From Clavaria fumosa (taxonomy: Eukaryota > Basidiomycota > Agaricomycetes > Agaricales > Clavariaceae), in contig OX637797.1 in the NCBI GenBank assembly GCA_951802425.1, positions 2,294,001 to 2,358,000 on the forward strand: a stretch of DNA of 64,000 bases, given 5' to 3'. Positions 1-10,392 of this stretch are shown here, piece by piece (position 1 is the stretch's first letter; the number at the start of each line of letters is the position of its first letter). A program made the position numbers and the translations under genes. Below the pieces are notes generated by a model. That model did not search any database, had not been told where the DNA came from, and saw only the letters and a list, made by a program, of their open reading frames with translations.

Positions 1-1098
1 AGACACTCAACGAGAGATACCTCTATGGCTTGGATCTATTCTTACTCTCTATTGACGAAGGCATTACGGGCTATCGGGATGACTCTCTCGAGGTACAGAT
101 TGCCGATTTTGCATTTCGCGGTAGCTCACCTCGTCTACAGACTGTTAAGCGAAACCAGCAGCAGTATGACATGCCTCTCAAAATCCTGTCCTACGACGAG
201 CTATACGGCTGGACTATGGATGCTATTGTCTCTCAAGTTGGGAGAAAGAACAATTGTACATTCTGTGGTGTCTTTCGTCGACAAGCGCTCGACCGGGGAG
301 CTGCAATGATAGGTGTCGATCATATAGTGACAGGTCATAACGCAGACGATATCGCGGAGACGGTCCTTATGAATAGTGAGTGCACCCTTCAATTGTAATC
401 AATGATCCTCATTACCGCTTCCTGTGAGTCATGCGCGGCGACATCGCGAGATTGGGTAGGTGCACGTTGATATGCACGCAAGGTGAAGACACAATCAAGC
501 GGTCTAAGCCGTTCAAGTATACCTATGAAAAAGAAATAGTAATGTGGGTGTTCTGCCTTACTCCATGATGTGACCTGTATCATATATATGTGATGCAGGT
601 ATGCATATTTCAAGAAATTAGACTATTTTTCGACAGAATGCATCTATTCTCCTGATGCTTACCGCGGGCACGCACGCACATTTCTCAAAGATTTGGAAGC
701 TGCGAGGCCCAGCGCAATCATAGACATCATACACTCTGGAGAAGCATTCGAACTTAAAGAGGAAGTAAAAGCCTCCCAGAATGTCCAACGTGCGCATTGC
801 AGCCTCATTTTCAGAATCACGATGCAGCCCCTCACATCGCAATACATCAGAGACCTGTGAACGGTGTGGATACATGTCCAGTAATAAACTGTGTAAGGCG
901 TGCACCTTGCTGGAAGGTCTAGAGCGTGGGATAGCAGACACCGCTATGGTACGACGATCTAAGTCATTATCCATTCCTGCTAACCCAGCGATGCTTAGCG
1001 CGAGCACACCGTCCACAAGCCAGATGGGTCGCAGACCGAGCACCTTGGGTCGTTGCCAACTGTATGCGAAAAGACAGCGCCTGGATGACATTAAGTAG
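1..1098 (+). CDS. CTU1: Cytoplasmic tRNA 2-thiolation protein 1, 5'-truncated by window edge
   Basis: This is the ATPase subunit of the Ctu1-Ctu2 (Ncs6-Ncs2) complex, which thiolates U34 of Lys, Glu and Gln tRNAs in the cytosol. The window starts inside the gene, so the N-terminal PP-loop (SGGKDS) is missing. Visible parts are the family block [16 protein letters not shown], a zinc-type CTFC, the segment [39 protein letters not shown] and a C-terminal zinc module with CERCG and CKAC followed by LLEGLERG. Splicing read from the sequence: exons <1-375, 429-543, 599-789 and 851-1098; all junctions restore the frame. The last ~35 residues after the family's usual end are not recognisable, so the 3' end could be spliced differently. 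The stop lies 8 bp from the stop of convergent ERG27. Confidence 0.88.
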
Positions 1099-1106
1099 AT
1101 ATATAA

Positions 1107-2539
1107 TTATAACATAGTTCGGGGTTCCGAGTCCGTGGCCTGCTCCTGTGCCTGTCTCGTATTGTCCAGAACCTCTTTTAAGAGTTGATCGCTTTGTGCA
1201 AGCAATTTGATACTTCGAACCTGACTTTCCTCCCATGCAAGGACACGCCTGAAACCCAACAGCCCATATCCCCACATGTCGGTTTGTGCGCAATATTTGA
1301 TAGGAGCCTCCGTCTTCGAAGGTGCAGGAACATGGGACAAAGGCACGAGGGAGAGCTCGACAGCGGCGCTGGCTGCTGTATAGGGCTTGATGGTATGCTC
1401 CTTCGAGCCTAACAGCCGAGCCTAGCACTAACGTCAGGCTGCATGTCAGGGAAGGGCCAAGAGCAGCACTCACGAAATAGTATCCGAGAAAGTGGATCCA
1501 CTCTAGCAAGCAAAACCACCCGGTAAGCACCTTTCCGACGTTCGTGAAGGACACTCCGGGCTGTACGATGATATGTCGTATGGGGCACTTTTCTCTATCT
1601 AATTGTGCCGCGAGCAGCTCTATTTGGTATTTCGAGCCTTCATATGAAGTCTCGGTTTCAACAAGTTGCCAGTCCTCGGGATCTGCAAAATTTGGTTTGC
1701 CTTTGCTAGAGGACATCCATATAACGCGAGGGCTGATCGAAGAAGCGAGGAGTTTAGATTGGAGCAAGCGATACTGACAGGAAAGCCTGAGCTAAGCAAG
1801 TCTCAGAGAAGTAGCAGGATACGCACAATAACGAAGTGGCTGAAAACGTTACATTGCCACACCCGCCCAAAGCCGTCCTTGGTCCTCTCGCCTGAGTTTT
1901 GCAAGTAGAACAGGGGTTCTGAAAGAGCCTCTAGTGGATCTCTAAGCAACTGCCTGAAGAGTACAGGCCAGTATATTCTGACGAAGCTGGCGAAACCAGC
2001 GTTAAGGTGCAAGTGTGAGATGTATGGATATCTATTCAAGTATTCAGACAGTTTGAGCAATAGACGAAGTTGAGTATCAACTCACGTGTCAGAAATTACA
2101 GAGCTGAATTTGAGGACGCTGTCCATCGAAGCCAAGTCAACGTAATGAACGTCGATTTGCAGATTACTGAGGAACACATCCGCATGGCCGTCATAGCCTG
2201 GGAGCCTCTTCAGGTGTTTGATATGTGCGTACAAAAGCGCGTAGAGCTTCGTTCTGGCAGCGTTTGCGAGCTTGACATTGCGACAGGCCATGACCAGCGT
2301 CAGGCCGTCGTATTTTTGGGGTTTGGCGTCATCATGATCCCAAGGCAGATTAATCTGCGAGTCTGGTGGAAACGGTTGTGATAGTTGAGTCAACAGTCGG
2401 TGACAAATACCAAACCCGACACCGCTGATGGGAGATCGGAGGTCGGATCAAGGCTACAACTTATGGAAGAACGCAATAATACTTACCTGTTCGCGCCTGT
2501 GACAATGACTATTGGTCGGGAGGTGGGGATGGACAACAT
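1107..2539 (-). CDS. ERG27: 3-ketosteroid reductase, ergosterol C-4 demethylation
   Basis: Short-chain dehydrogenase that reduces the 3-keto sterol after C-4 demethylation in ergosterol synthesis, working at the ER/lipid droplet with Erg25-Erg26-Erg28. The protein opens MLSIPTSRPIVIVTGAN. Splicing across an intron at about 2430-2485 completes the NADP loop as TGANSGVGFG. Downstream are LVMACRN, HLHLNAGFA (the NAG-type SDR block) and the active-site segment with YEGSK, a YxxxK motif. The IIVQPGVSFTNVGKVL stretch is typical of Erg27. The C-terminal exon ends at 1107 after a stretch with WGYGLLGFRRVLAW. At least four introns are present. The start at 2539 is the first Met before the Rossmann motif. 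Exact internal exon ends were not all resolved. Confidence 0.87.
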
Positions 2540-2896
2540 GGTGCGATACAGCGCGATATTCGGTCCTTAAGCGCATTTTATGGCAGGCATACTGGCCATA
2601 CCACTATCGTACCACGCTTGTTCAAGATAAATAACGATTACATAATAAAACGTTAAGGAACTCATCAGAACGACCTGTGTGAGTGTGACGAAGCAGTCAA
2701 ACGCTAAAACATTTGAATAACGTCGGATCCTCTGAGCATGAGAAACCGGAAAAATGTTGCCTCCATGTCATCCTAAAATTGCTTTAACGTTATTAAGCGT
2801 TATCAGGAAGGCCTGACCAGCCTGACGCTGATGTGAAAGTCACAGGACACGATATTCTCCGAACCTTTCAAGGGTAGATATGAAATATAATTAACG
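2540..2896. other. Intergenic: ERG27 promoter and NOP58 3' flank
   Basis: A 357-bp spacer between two minus-strand genes. It should hold the ERG27 promoter and the NOP58 3' untranslated region. It is AT-rich near 2620-2660. I see no coding potential and no RNA gene in it. Confidence 0.5.
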
Positions 2897-5094
2897 CTAT
2901 GCTTCCGTTCTCTTCTTTTTCTTCTTCGGCATATCCTCCTCAACCTTCCGCGCTTTTTGGGCCTTCTTCCGTGCTTTTCTCTCCGCTTCCGTCTCCTCCT
3001 ATCACAGCGATCAGTTTCCCGGTGTCGATATAACATCCTGATCACTGACCTTGACCTTGACCGCTTCCTCGTCGTCGCCCTCGTGGTCTTTTCGTCTCCG
3101 TTTCTTTTCTTTCTTGTGATGATTTTGACCTTGCGCCACCGAGTCCATCTCCTTGGCGAGTTCCTTCTTGGTCGCACGTTCCTTGCCATTTCTGTGCTCT
3201 GGTTCTTCAACAACCATATCGTTCTCTTCAACCTCAGCATTCTCCGCACGTCGCTTGGCTTTCCTCTCCTCCTTCAACCTCTTCTTCTCTGCCTTCGCGT
3301 CTAGTACCGCTTTCACTGCAACATCCATTGGATCACGTTGAGTCGGCACGAGGTCGACAGCATCAGCTCCGATATTGTAAGTCTTTGAACTGCCAGCCAT
3401 TTCAAACTTGAGCTGCTTCCTAGGACCGTTGTGGAACCGCTTCACAGCTGTGCCCTCGTTCTGATATTCGAGGGCTCGCAGTCTCGACTCTAGCTTGGCC
3501 CTGTTCTCGATCCCTATTGACGGTGCTAGGGCATCAGACTTGCCATCGGCATCGGTGAGGGCATCCACACGGATCGAGAGTGCGGCTTTGGTAGCTAACA
3601 TACGAGCCATCTGTGGACGCGTCAGCGGATCGCTCACGCGGGAGTTGCGCTCAGCAGTGAAAGGACCTCACCTTGCCCTTCATTTTAGGTGGGGCTTGAC
3701 CTACGAGAGAAGCCTACAAATGCATGGGTCAAATGTTATAATCGCACTGAAGATTTAAAAAAACGATATGTACATGATATATCAGGCCGTATTTCGGAGT
3801 GTCGTGCTTCGTTTTCAGCGCGCGGAACAACGCCTTCTCCGCGCCTAGAATTTGGACCGTACTAGCAGGATGCTTGGCCAGACTGAGCAGGCTTCCGGCG
3901 TGACTAATCAACCGCGCGCCAACAAGTTCGCCTACGAGTGCAGTCAGGTTGGGGGCGATCGCGTTCATGCGGTTTCGGAGGTATTCTGCGAGCTGCGCCC
4001 GGTAGCTTGAAAGGGCGATGATTTGGTCGCAAAGCGAGTGTATGTGCGCGATGTCAGAGTCGGAAATCTCGGTGCCCATAGAGATTTCAGCGGCGACCTT
4101 GAGGGCGGCTTCGAGGTCTTCGGGGAGGATCTCGGCAAAAGAGGTACTACCTGCGTTCGTTCGAAAACCTAGCCGACAAATTCTTAGATCTGGAGTAGGG
4201 TCGTGGTTAGAAAGTACTAACCCATGCCTCGGACGCATTTTGTATAGGCAAGATTGTCTGGGATGATTTTCGTCATTTCAGGGAAGTGCCAGCCGTACCA
4301 CTCCTGAAGTAGGGAGGAAATTATAGCGAGGAAGAAAAGAAGAAGAATATATTTACTTTGACACGCATGGAGTAGATGTTGATTTCTTTATCTAGGTCGT
4401 CGAGGAGGTGGATAGCTTGTACGACCATAGTATCCACCTTGTCTGGTGAAAATTTTAGTTTGAAGCTACGGTTGTGCGGGAGTAAGTTCCCATGGTGGGT
4501 AAGCCGACGGCGTCAACTCACCGTGATAGAGAATGGCTCAGACCGAGATCCATAGTGGCCAGGTCTTTGGGGTCTAAACCTTCCAAAAGAGAAGTAATTT
4601 GTTGCCGTATTCCACGCCATAGCTCGCCGTTCTCATCCGCACCAGCCCGGACGTTTATCAAGAGCTTTTTAGATATTGAACGCCCTGTAGACGAGTGAAT
4701 AGCCACGTTGAGATGGATACGAAGGAATGACGGACCGAGATGTGGGTCTATCACGACGAGGGGATGGTTGCTCTTCTTCTTGTTGACAATTTCGTCGATT
4801 AGAAATTTCTTCAGTCCTTTGCCCAACTTCCCGTCTTGAAGGGCTGTTATGTCCTCGACGGCGGTTGCTGTCGACGAGAACCGATGCAAAGCTTTTAATT
4901 TGAGACTGTAAGAGAGCCAATCGTGGTACGGTTGAGCATTATTCTCAGCAACTAAGCGCGTCGTTTCCAACTCACAGTCGATTGGACTTCTCGGGCGTCT
5001 GGAACTCCTTCCAGAGATCTGCACTTTGCAGCTTCGCTTCATCCGTGACTTTGAACAAGCAGTAGCCTAGTGAGGTTTCGTACAAGACGAGCAT
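2897..5094 (-). CDS. NOP58: Nucleolar protein 58, box C/D snoRNP core
   Basis: Core protein of box C/D snoRNPs, which guide 2'-O-methylation and cleavage of pre-rRNA in the nucleolus. The N terminus reads [16 protein letters not shown] then [15 protein letters not shown], the classic Nop58 start. It continues with [13 protein letters not shown], the NOP5 N-terminal region, and the coiled-coil/Nop domain. Diagnostic Nop-domain pieces are [43 protein letters not shown] split over two lines of reading, and KYGLIYH. After the Nop domain comes [18 protein letters not shown]. The C terminus is a long Lys/Glu-rich tail ending [10 protein letters not shown], as in orthologues. There are about six introns, one of which separates the last exon (2897 to about 3001). 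No intron-encoded snoRNA was identified. Confidence 0.93.
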
Positions 5095-5349
5095 GGCTTA
5101 CGCTGCTTTACGTGGAAAGAGGGATATAGACGTTGTGGGAGTGCAGGATTCACGCAGAAGTCTTGTCTCTGCGAAATGCAAAGCGTTGAATTTTTTCCTC
5201 TTCCCCGCCGGCCGTGGGCCCTCGTGTGAAAGCAAGAGCCTATTTGGGAATTGGCGTCATTCTCAACGCAGTCTGGATTGCCTCAGCTTGAGCTATCGAA
5301 GGACAGAGCTTGGTGGGGTCGTAGGTCGCTTGGCTATCGTGCTTCGCAT

Positions 5350-6452
5350 CGCGCGTAGAATAACGGGTTCGGTTTCAATCATCGATGGACAACCAGCACG
5401 AAGAATTTTCTTAGTACGATTATCCCCAAAAGAATATTTATTGTAATAAGGTATGGTTCGGAACTGTCCTGCTGCCTTGTCAATCGATCTTGAAACGGAA
5501 TTTGTGGCCGAACGAGGGCGTGATGACGACAACCCTCTCCTCTCAGCCAACGCCGATTGCCTTGACAGCTGTTAGCCGCATATACACTTACCGCATCAGA
5601 GACACACCCCTCACCGACCGCGGAATCGACCAGTCAAAACGTCGTGGAGAAGGGTGGAAGAACGTTCGTATAGACCACTTATATTCCTCTGCCTCGAAGC
5701 GCCACGACATGGCCGCCGCAATCGCAAAAGAAAATGTGGGACGTCCAAAAGTCGTTCCAAGAGACATATTCTTCGAGCGCGAGTACGGGAGAGACGTGTA
5801 GGGAACTAGTTCCAATGTTGCACGTTTACTCTACGGCGGGGATGAATCTTTGAATGACGTCGCTCGCCGAGCTCAGAAATCTCTGAAGGGCATTGTCCTC
5901 CGTCATGGTAAATGCTCCGAAGATCCTTTGAAAAGTTTGGCCACAGGATTTGTTCAGCACTGGCACCGGCGCGGCAATCCCGACGTTCCACACATTGTCG
6001 TTGTCGCCCATAACATATATTTGATGGAGCTATACGAAGAAGTCCTCAATCAGAATTCAAAGGAACGTACGCCCCTTTTCCTGATTCATGCAGCGTATTA
6101 TCCTTCGCAGAGGGAGAGGATTTCGAGTATGTCAATTTGGATATTATTGCCTAGAACGGGGTTGGGGCCATATTTGGTGTACAACAAACATTGCAACGCA
6201 TTGACCCCGACGACATTGACTTGTCGGTTCCGCCGACTTACGGAGGCTATCCGAGTCGGGAATGCGGCGACCTCAACAAGAACGTTGGTTGGCATCAGTT
6301 CGAGGATAACCCTCAGCCGTGCGATTCCATCAAAGATACCGCGAGCATGGCTGTGCCGGCACCATGCCCGGTCGCGAGAGTCTGCAGAGTTGGATCTGTT
6401 TCTGTTTGCCTACCATCAACCCAGCAGTTACAGTGATTGCTTATCACTATGA
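5350..6452 (+). pseudogene. Degenerate histidine-phosphatase (phosphoglycerate-mutase-like) locus
   Basis: Three separated reading blocks resemble one histidine-phosphatase protein. Block 1 (about 5390-5446) reads RRIFLVRLSPKEYLL then stops, where the family has LVRHG; the catalytic His appears as Leu. Block 2 (5490-5801) contains DTPLTDRGIDQSKRRGEGW and FFEREYGRDV, and is closed by a TAG at 5799-5801. Block 3 continues in the same frame past that TAG with LLYGGDESLNDVARRAQ, IVLRHG and PDVPHIVVVAHNIYLMELY, the second half of the fold. A further frame near 6191 reads QRIDPDDIDLSVPPTYGGYP. I could not place introns that remove the stop and restore RHG. It may be a pseudogene, a sequence error, or an unusually spliced gene. 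The function of an intact copy would be unknown. Confidence 0.55.
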
Positions 6453-6834
6453 CAATTTCTGTATATCGTTCGGTATGTCCGGCTAACCGGTGGAGCGGTG
6501 GTTTCCTGAATGGCCAGAGAAGCCGAACATTGCTCTGACGATGGCCACAGAAGAACGGATGTGGCAGATCAAATCCATGAGCAATCTTTCCCTGATGGTA
6601 ACCTACAAAAAGGTCATCCACTGCTGATGATTCGGTGTGCCCACCCTCTTCCCTCTTCGTCCTTCTATTTTGTGAGTGCTGCAGCAATCGAATGTCTCGA
6701 GGTCGTTCACCTCCTTTGTAGAATCTGAAAGGGCTGCCTGGTTGCGCCCCTGGCATTGACATTCGCTTTTCACAAATTTCAACTTTCTAACCAACAGCAG
6801 CCCTTTACGACTCCGGCAGTTTACAAATTTCGAA
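6453..6834. promoter_or_regulatory. Upstream region of the ferritin-like gene
   Basis: A 382-bp spacer between the damaged phosphatase locus and the secreted ferritin-like gene. It is pyrimidine-rich close to the start codon (about 6760-6800), as expected for a fungal promoter/5' UTR. No distinct element was recognised. Confidence 0.4.
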
Positions 6835-8013
6835 ATGCGTTTCCTCGTTTTTCTTTTGGTGGCTTTGACCACTCCCTTCCTTGCTTCTGCGGTCCCTGTG
6901 CGACGCTCAGCCACTGACGCTGAGATCTTGGTTCTAAGTGGGTGGTCTCGATTGGAACGAAGTTTCCCTTACCCAATAGTTTGCAGCTTTCGCCGACGTT
7001 CTCGAGCAACTTGAGACCAAATTCTACGAGCAAGGTCTGAGCAAGTTCCGTGACCAGGACTTCGCTTCCGCTGGCTTCTCGTCGCCTCAGGCCGTCATCG
7101 AGCAGCTCACAACCATCCAGACCGATGAGGCTACTCACTCGACTGCTCTTCGGGTCTGTACTTCTATGTCCAAAGTTTCGCATTCTGACTCGACTGACAC
7201 AACATCTTTACAGTCAATGCTCAAATCTTTCGGCGCAACTCCCCTGGACACTTGCACCTTCAACTTCGATAGCGCTTTGACTAGTGTTGCCCAGATGGCA
7301 GCCGCGGCTCGCGTCGTGGAATACCTCGGCGTCACTGCTTACCTTGGCGCCGCGACCCTGCTCTCGGATCCGGTTATATTAACCGCAGCGGGATCCATCC
7401 TGACCATCGAAGCCCGTCACCAAAGCATTCTCAACATGCTCAATGGGGGCAGTGCCATTCCTGCTCCGTTTGACATGGCTTTCACCCCGTCTGAGGTCCT
7501 TGCTATTGCCAGTCCCTTCATTTCTGGTTGTGACCTTGGAGTGCCCAGTACGTTGATACGAGGACAATCACAAATCACATTGCTGACGTTATGTCATTTA
7601 GGCAACGTTCATATGGACATCACAACCACGACAGCTCCTAGTCCAGGAACCCTTCTCACTTTCCAGGCGTCTTCCTTGAACGGCTCGATCGATCCGACTG
7701 TAAGTAGCGTCCTGCTCATCCTGCCAAATAGCGTGTTTCAACTATGCTCCCATAGACCTTGTTCTGCCAAATGATGCTTGGTGGCGTCCCATTCTCGATC
7801 ACTCTGCCGCTCAACAGTTGTGTGGTTCCTGACGGCGTCAATGGCCCGGTGGCTATCTGGATCACCAGCGATAGCCAGCCGCTGATCAATAACGTCCGTG
7901 ACCGCGCCACGACCCAAATTGTCGCTGGGCCTACTCTGGTGTTTGTCGACACAAAGAAGGAAGGAATTTCAAGCCTCGTTGTCAGCGGCTCTGCGTCTGG
8001 TAGCAGCAGCAGC

Positions 8014-8063
<50 letters not shown>

Positions 8064-8415
8064 CAGCAGCAGTAGCAGCAGCAGTAGCAGCAGCAACAAC
8101 CTCGCTATAGCATCGATCGACTCCAGCACTATTGCATCGACGGACTCCAGCACTGTAGCATCGACGGACTCCAGCAATGTAGCATCGACGGACTCCGGCA
8201 CTGTAGCATCCAGCACTGCCGGCTTAACCATGTCCACGTCAACTATCAGCCTCGCGGAAGCCAACCAGTTACTGAACAGCGTGTCTCCAACAGCGACGGA
8301 TTCCGCGGCCACGGCAACGGCCACCGCGACTGATAGCGCCTCTGCGTCGTCCTCTGCCACTGACACTGCCGCCGCGTCATCCTCTCCGACCGACACCGCC
8401 AATACCACCCCATGA
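6835..8415 (+). CDS. Secreted ferritin-like (Rds1/desiccation-related type) protein with Ser-rich tail
   Basis: Exons 6835-6937, 6987-7153, 7214-7547, 7602-7699 and 7756-8415 splice in frame. A signal peptide (MRFLVFLLVALTTPFLASA) is followed by a Ferritin_2-type helical domain. Its marks are LTFADVLEQLETKFYEQGL, an IQTDEATHSTALR helix and the paired helix SILTIEARHQSILNMLNGG, where Glu/His residues sit at metal-ligand-like positions. A beta-rich block with VAGPTLVFVDTKK follows. The tail has about 30 Ser from an AGC tract, four 8-residue repeats of the ASTDSSTV type and Thr/Ala/Ser-rich sequence to the end. I see no clear GPI signal. Known relatives are stress- or starvation-induced fungal proteins of unclear biochemistry. 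Secretion is inferred from the signal peptide; the tail would be heavily O-glycosylated. Confidence 0.82.
8002..8096. repeat. Imperfect (AGC)n microsatellite coding polyserine
   Basis: A nearly unbroken AGC trinucleotide array of about 95 bp, with a few AGT and one GGC interruption. It is in frame with the ferritin-like gene and encodes polyserine. Such arrays are prone to length change by replication slippage. Confidence 0.95.
8110..8205 (+). repeat. 24-bp coding minisatellite, four copies
   Basis: Four tandem 24-bp units start at 8110, 8134, 8158 and 8182, with only a few substitutions between copies. Each encodes eight residues of the form ASTDSSTV within the Ser-rich tail of the ferritin-like protein. 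The unit length keeps the reading frame, so copy number can change without disrupting the protein. Confidence 0.93.
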
Positions 8416-8858
8416 AACATGTCACTGCCTAATGAACCCAACGATATCGCATGATAGCAACATCTGATGCGGGCTTGCTTGGATTCAGCTGTAATCCATA
8501 GGTGGGGGCCATAATCGACACGGGACTTGGGATGATAGACGCATTCCATTCGCATTCGAAGTTTGGACAATTTTTGTTTCTTTTCAGCGACACCTGTCGC
8601 GTTTAGATTACTTGGGGGTAGAAAGAGAGCAAGTACGGGGATTTTTGGCCACATTCCCAGGCCGGGCATATCCAGGATATCCTTTTGAAAGTGTGAAAAT
8701 AAGATACAAACAAGTCTAGTGAAATATAGAGCGGGAATAAGTAAACGCAAAATTAGACGAATGCAGTTATCTCAGTCTCGAGGAAGTGATAATAATTTAC
8801 AATGGTTAAGACACTGTCCGAAGTCAAGGCAAAGCAAGGCGTCACTGACCACTCTTCG
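8416..8858. other. Convergent 3' flanks
   Basis: A 443-bp spacer between two genes that end towards each other. It should hold both 3' untranslated regions. I see nothing else here; an open minus-strand frame through it is only the antisense of the Ser-rich repeats. Confidence 0.5.
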
Positions 8859-10243
8859 CTAATCGACTTCGCTCTCCTCACTCGAGGTATAGGAGTCGTA
8901 TTGGTTAGCTTCGACCGCCCTTCCGCTCGCAAATTGGTTGAGCGACATAGGCTGGCCTAATGGCGGCGCCACCGGTTCGGCAGTGACATGAGCATCACCA
9001 TCATCCGACGCCAACTGTCGATTTATCTCGGCTTCGAGGGCATCCCCTTCGAAGCCGTCCCAATCCTCCTCCGAATCGGAATCGACACCTACAAAGGACG
9101 AAGATAGACCCGAAGCGCCTTTCGTGGGTAATTCGAGAAAAGAGGTGTGGTGGCTGTCAGACGCTGGCAGACTACGAGAGGAAGAGGAGTCTTCTGCAAG
9201 GTGCTGTAACCGCGGTCGTTTTACAGCAGGACGAGTGGGCTGGCCAAACGACAGCTCCTCTTCCTCCACATCGAGAGCAGTCGCGACGACGTCGTGGTAG
9301 TCCTTTTTGTTGGGGAGTGTCCTTCCTTGGCTCTGTAACGATCTCTCCTTTGCGAGAGGGACATCAGGCGAGCGCGCGCGGGATCGTGTGGACTGTCGTT
9401 TGGTGGATTTTGGCCTTGAAGGCACGTGCAACCCTGTCTCGAACTCTTCCACCGCATCACCCTCATCGACGTCGTCACCAATCTGTGCGCCAACATCGGC
9501 GATCTCGCGCTCGAGTTCCGCTTCCAGATCGAGGTCGAGGTCTGACAATGGTTGTGCAGGTGTTGAAGGCACAGAAGGCGCAGGCGCAGCTAAGCAGTTG
9601 TTCAGCATAAAAGAATTTGTTAAAGAATGGGACACGCACGGGATCCGGTTGCAGAGGCGCGATTAAAGCTGGAGACATTAGTTTTCTTCCCATGATTTAA
9701 GGTCATGAATGAGTCCAATTTCTCTAAAGTGAATGTCTGACATGTGAAGTCGGCATTGAGCCACACAATAGGGAGTGTGGAACTACTCACGCCAGTTTCA
9801 TCATCGTAGATGAGAACACACTCCCATTCTTTAGCGGGTTGCTCATTCCCGACAAATAGGTGATATTCTCCGGCCTAATGTCATTGCTTCATCCACAAGG
9901 GCTATGTGGCAGCACAGAAACCGACCTGAGTGCTGCAACGCTCTACAGTTACGCTTCCGGATTCCTTGGTTCGTCTTACATCAATGAAGCCAGGTTTAGT
10001 GGGATCGATAGACTCCGGTTTGAAGTTGTCTGTAGAAGAGATATGCGGGTTCGACTGGAGAATGCAGACAGCTAGGTGGACATTGTACGCACAACGGAAA
10101 GAGTAGAAATCCCGCTCTGGGAGAGCAGACCGTTTGGTAGAAGTGGCGCCTTTCCTCGCCTTCAAAGCGCGTGCCAGAGACGTTCCGACGCTCACAGAGT
10201 GTCTCCCCTGAGCGGGCATCCAAGACATGTCGGCCGAGGCCAT
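8859..10243 (-). CDS. EAF-family RNA polymerase II elongation factor
   Basis: EAF proteins bind ELL and stimulate Pol II transcription elongation in the nucleus. The first exon reads MASADMSWMPAQGRHSVSV followed by GTSLARALKARKG and ERDFYSFR. Later exons give FKPESIDPTKPG, SVTVER and, around 9790-9870, the hallmark YHLFVGNEQPAKEWECVLIY then DDETG. An intron then leads to FTLEKLDSFMTL near 9690-9720. The rest is a disordered acidic/Ser-rich C-terminal half with ELEREIADVGAQ and DWDGFEGDALEAEINRQLAS, ending SEESEVD. This N-domain plus acidic tail matches animal and fungal EAFs. The start at 10243 is the first Met before the conserved region. At least four introns are present. Confidence 0.82.
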
Positions 10244-10392
10244 GGCAGTCGGTACACAAGGTAGTGCTGGTCTGATCGAACCCGTTGTTTCACTCCCATC
10301 ACCGCAGCGTGACAAGTTACAACAGCTAGCGTGCGGCAGCAAAGCTAGCTAACATTAACGTCCGTCCCGGAACATCTAATATACATCCAAGC

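Noticed and set aside
2897..5094. Possible box C/D snoRNA in a NOP58 intron.
   Set aside because: Introns are only about 50-65 nt. A TGATGA-like string near 3117 falls in coding sequence and no paired CTGA box was found.
7716..8750. A 344-codon minus-strand open frame with a long polyleucine run.
   Set aside because: It is the antisense of the AGC polyserine tract of the ferritin-like gene; no leading signal, splice logic or family resemblance.
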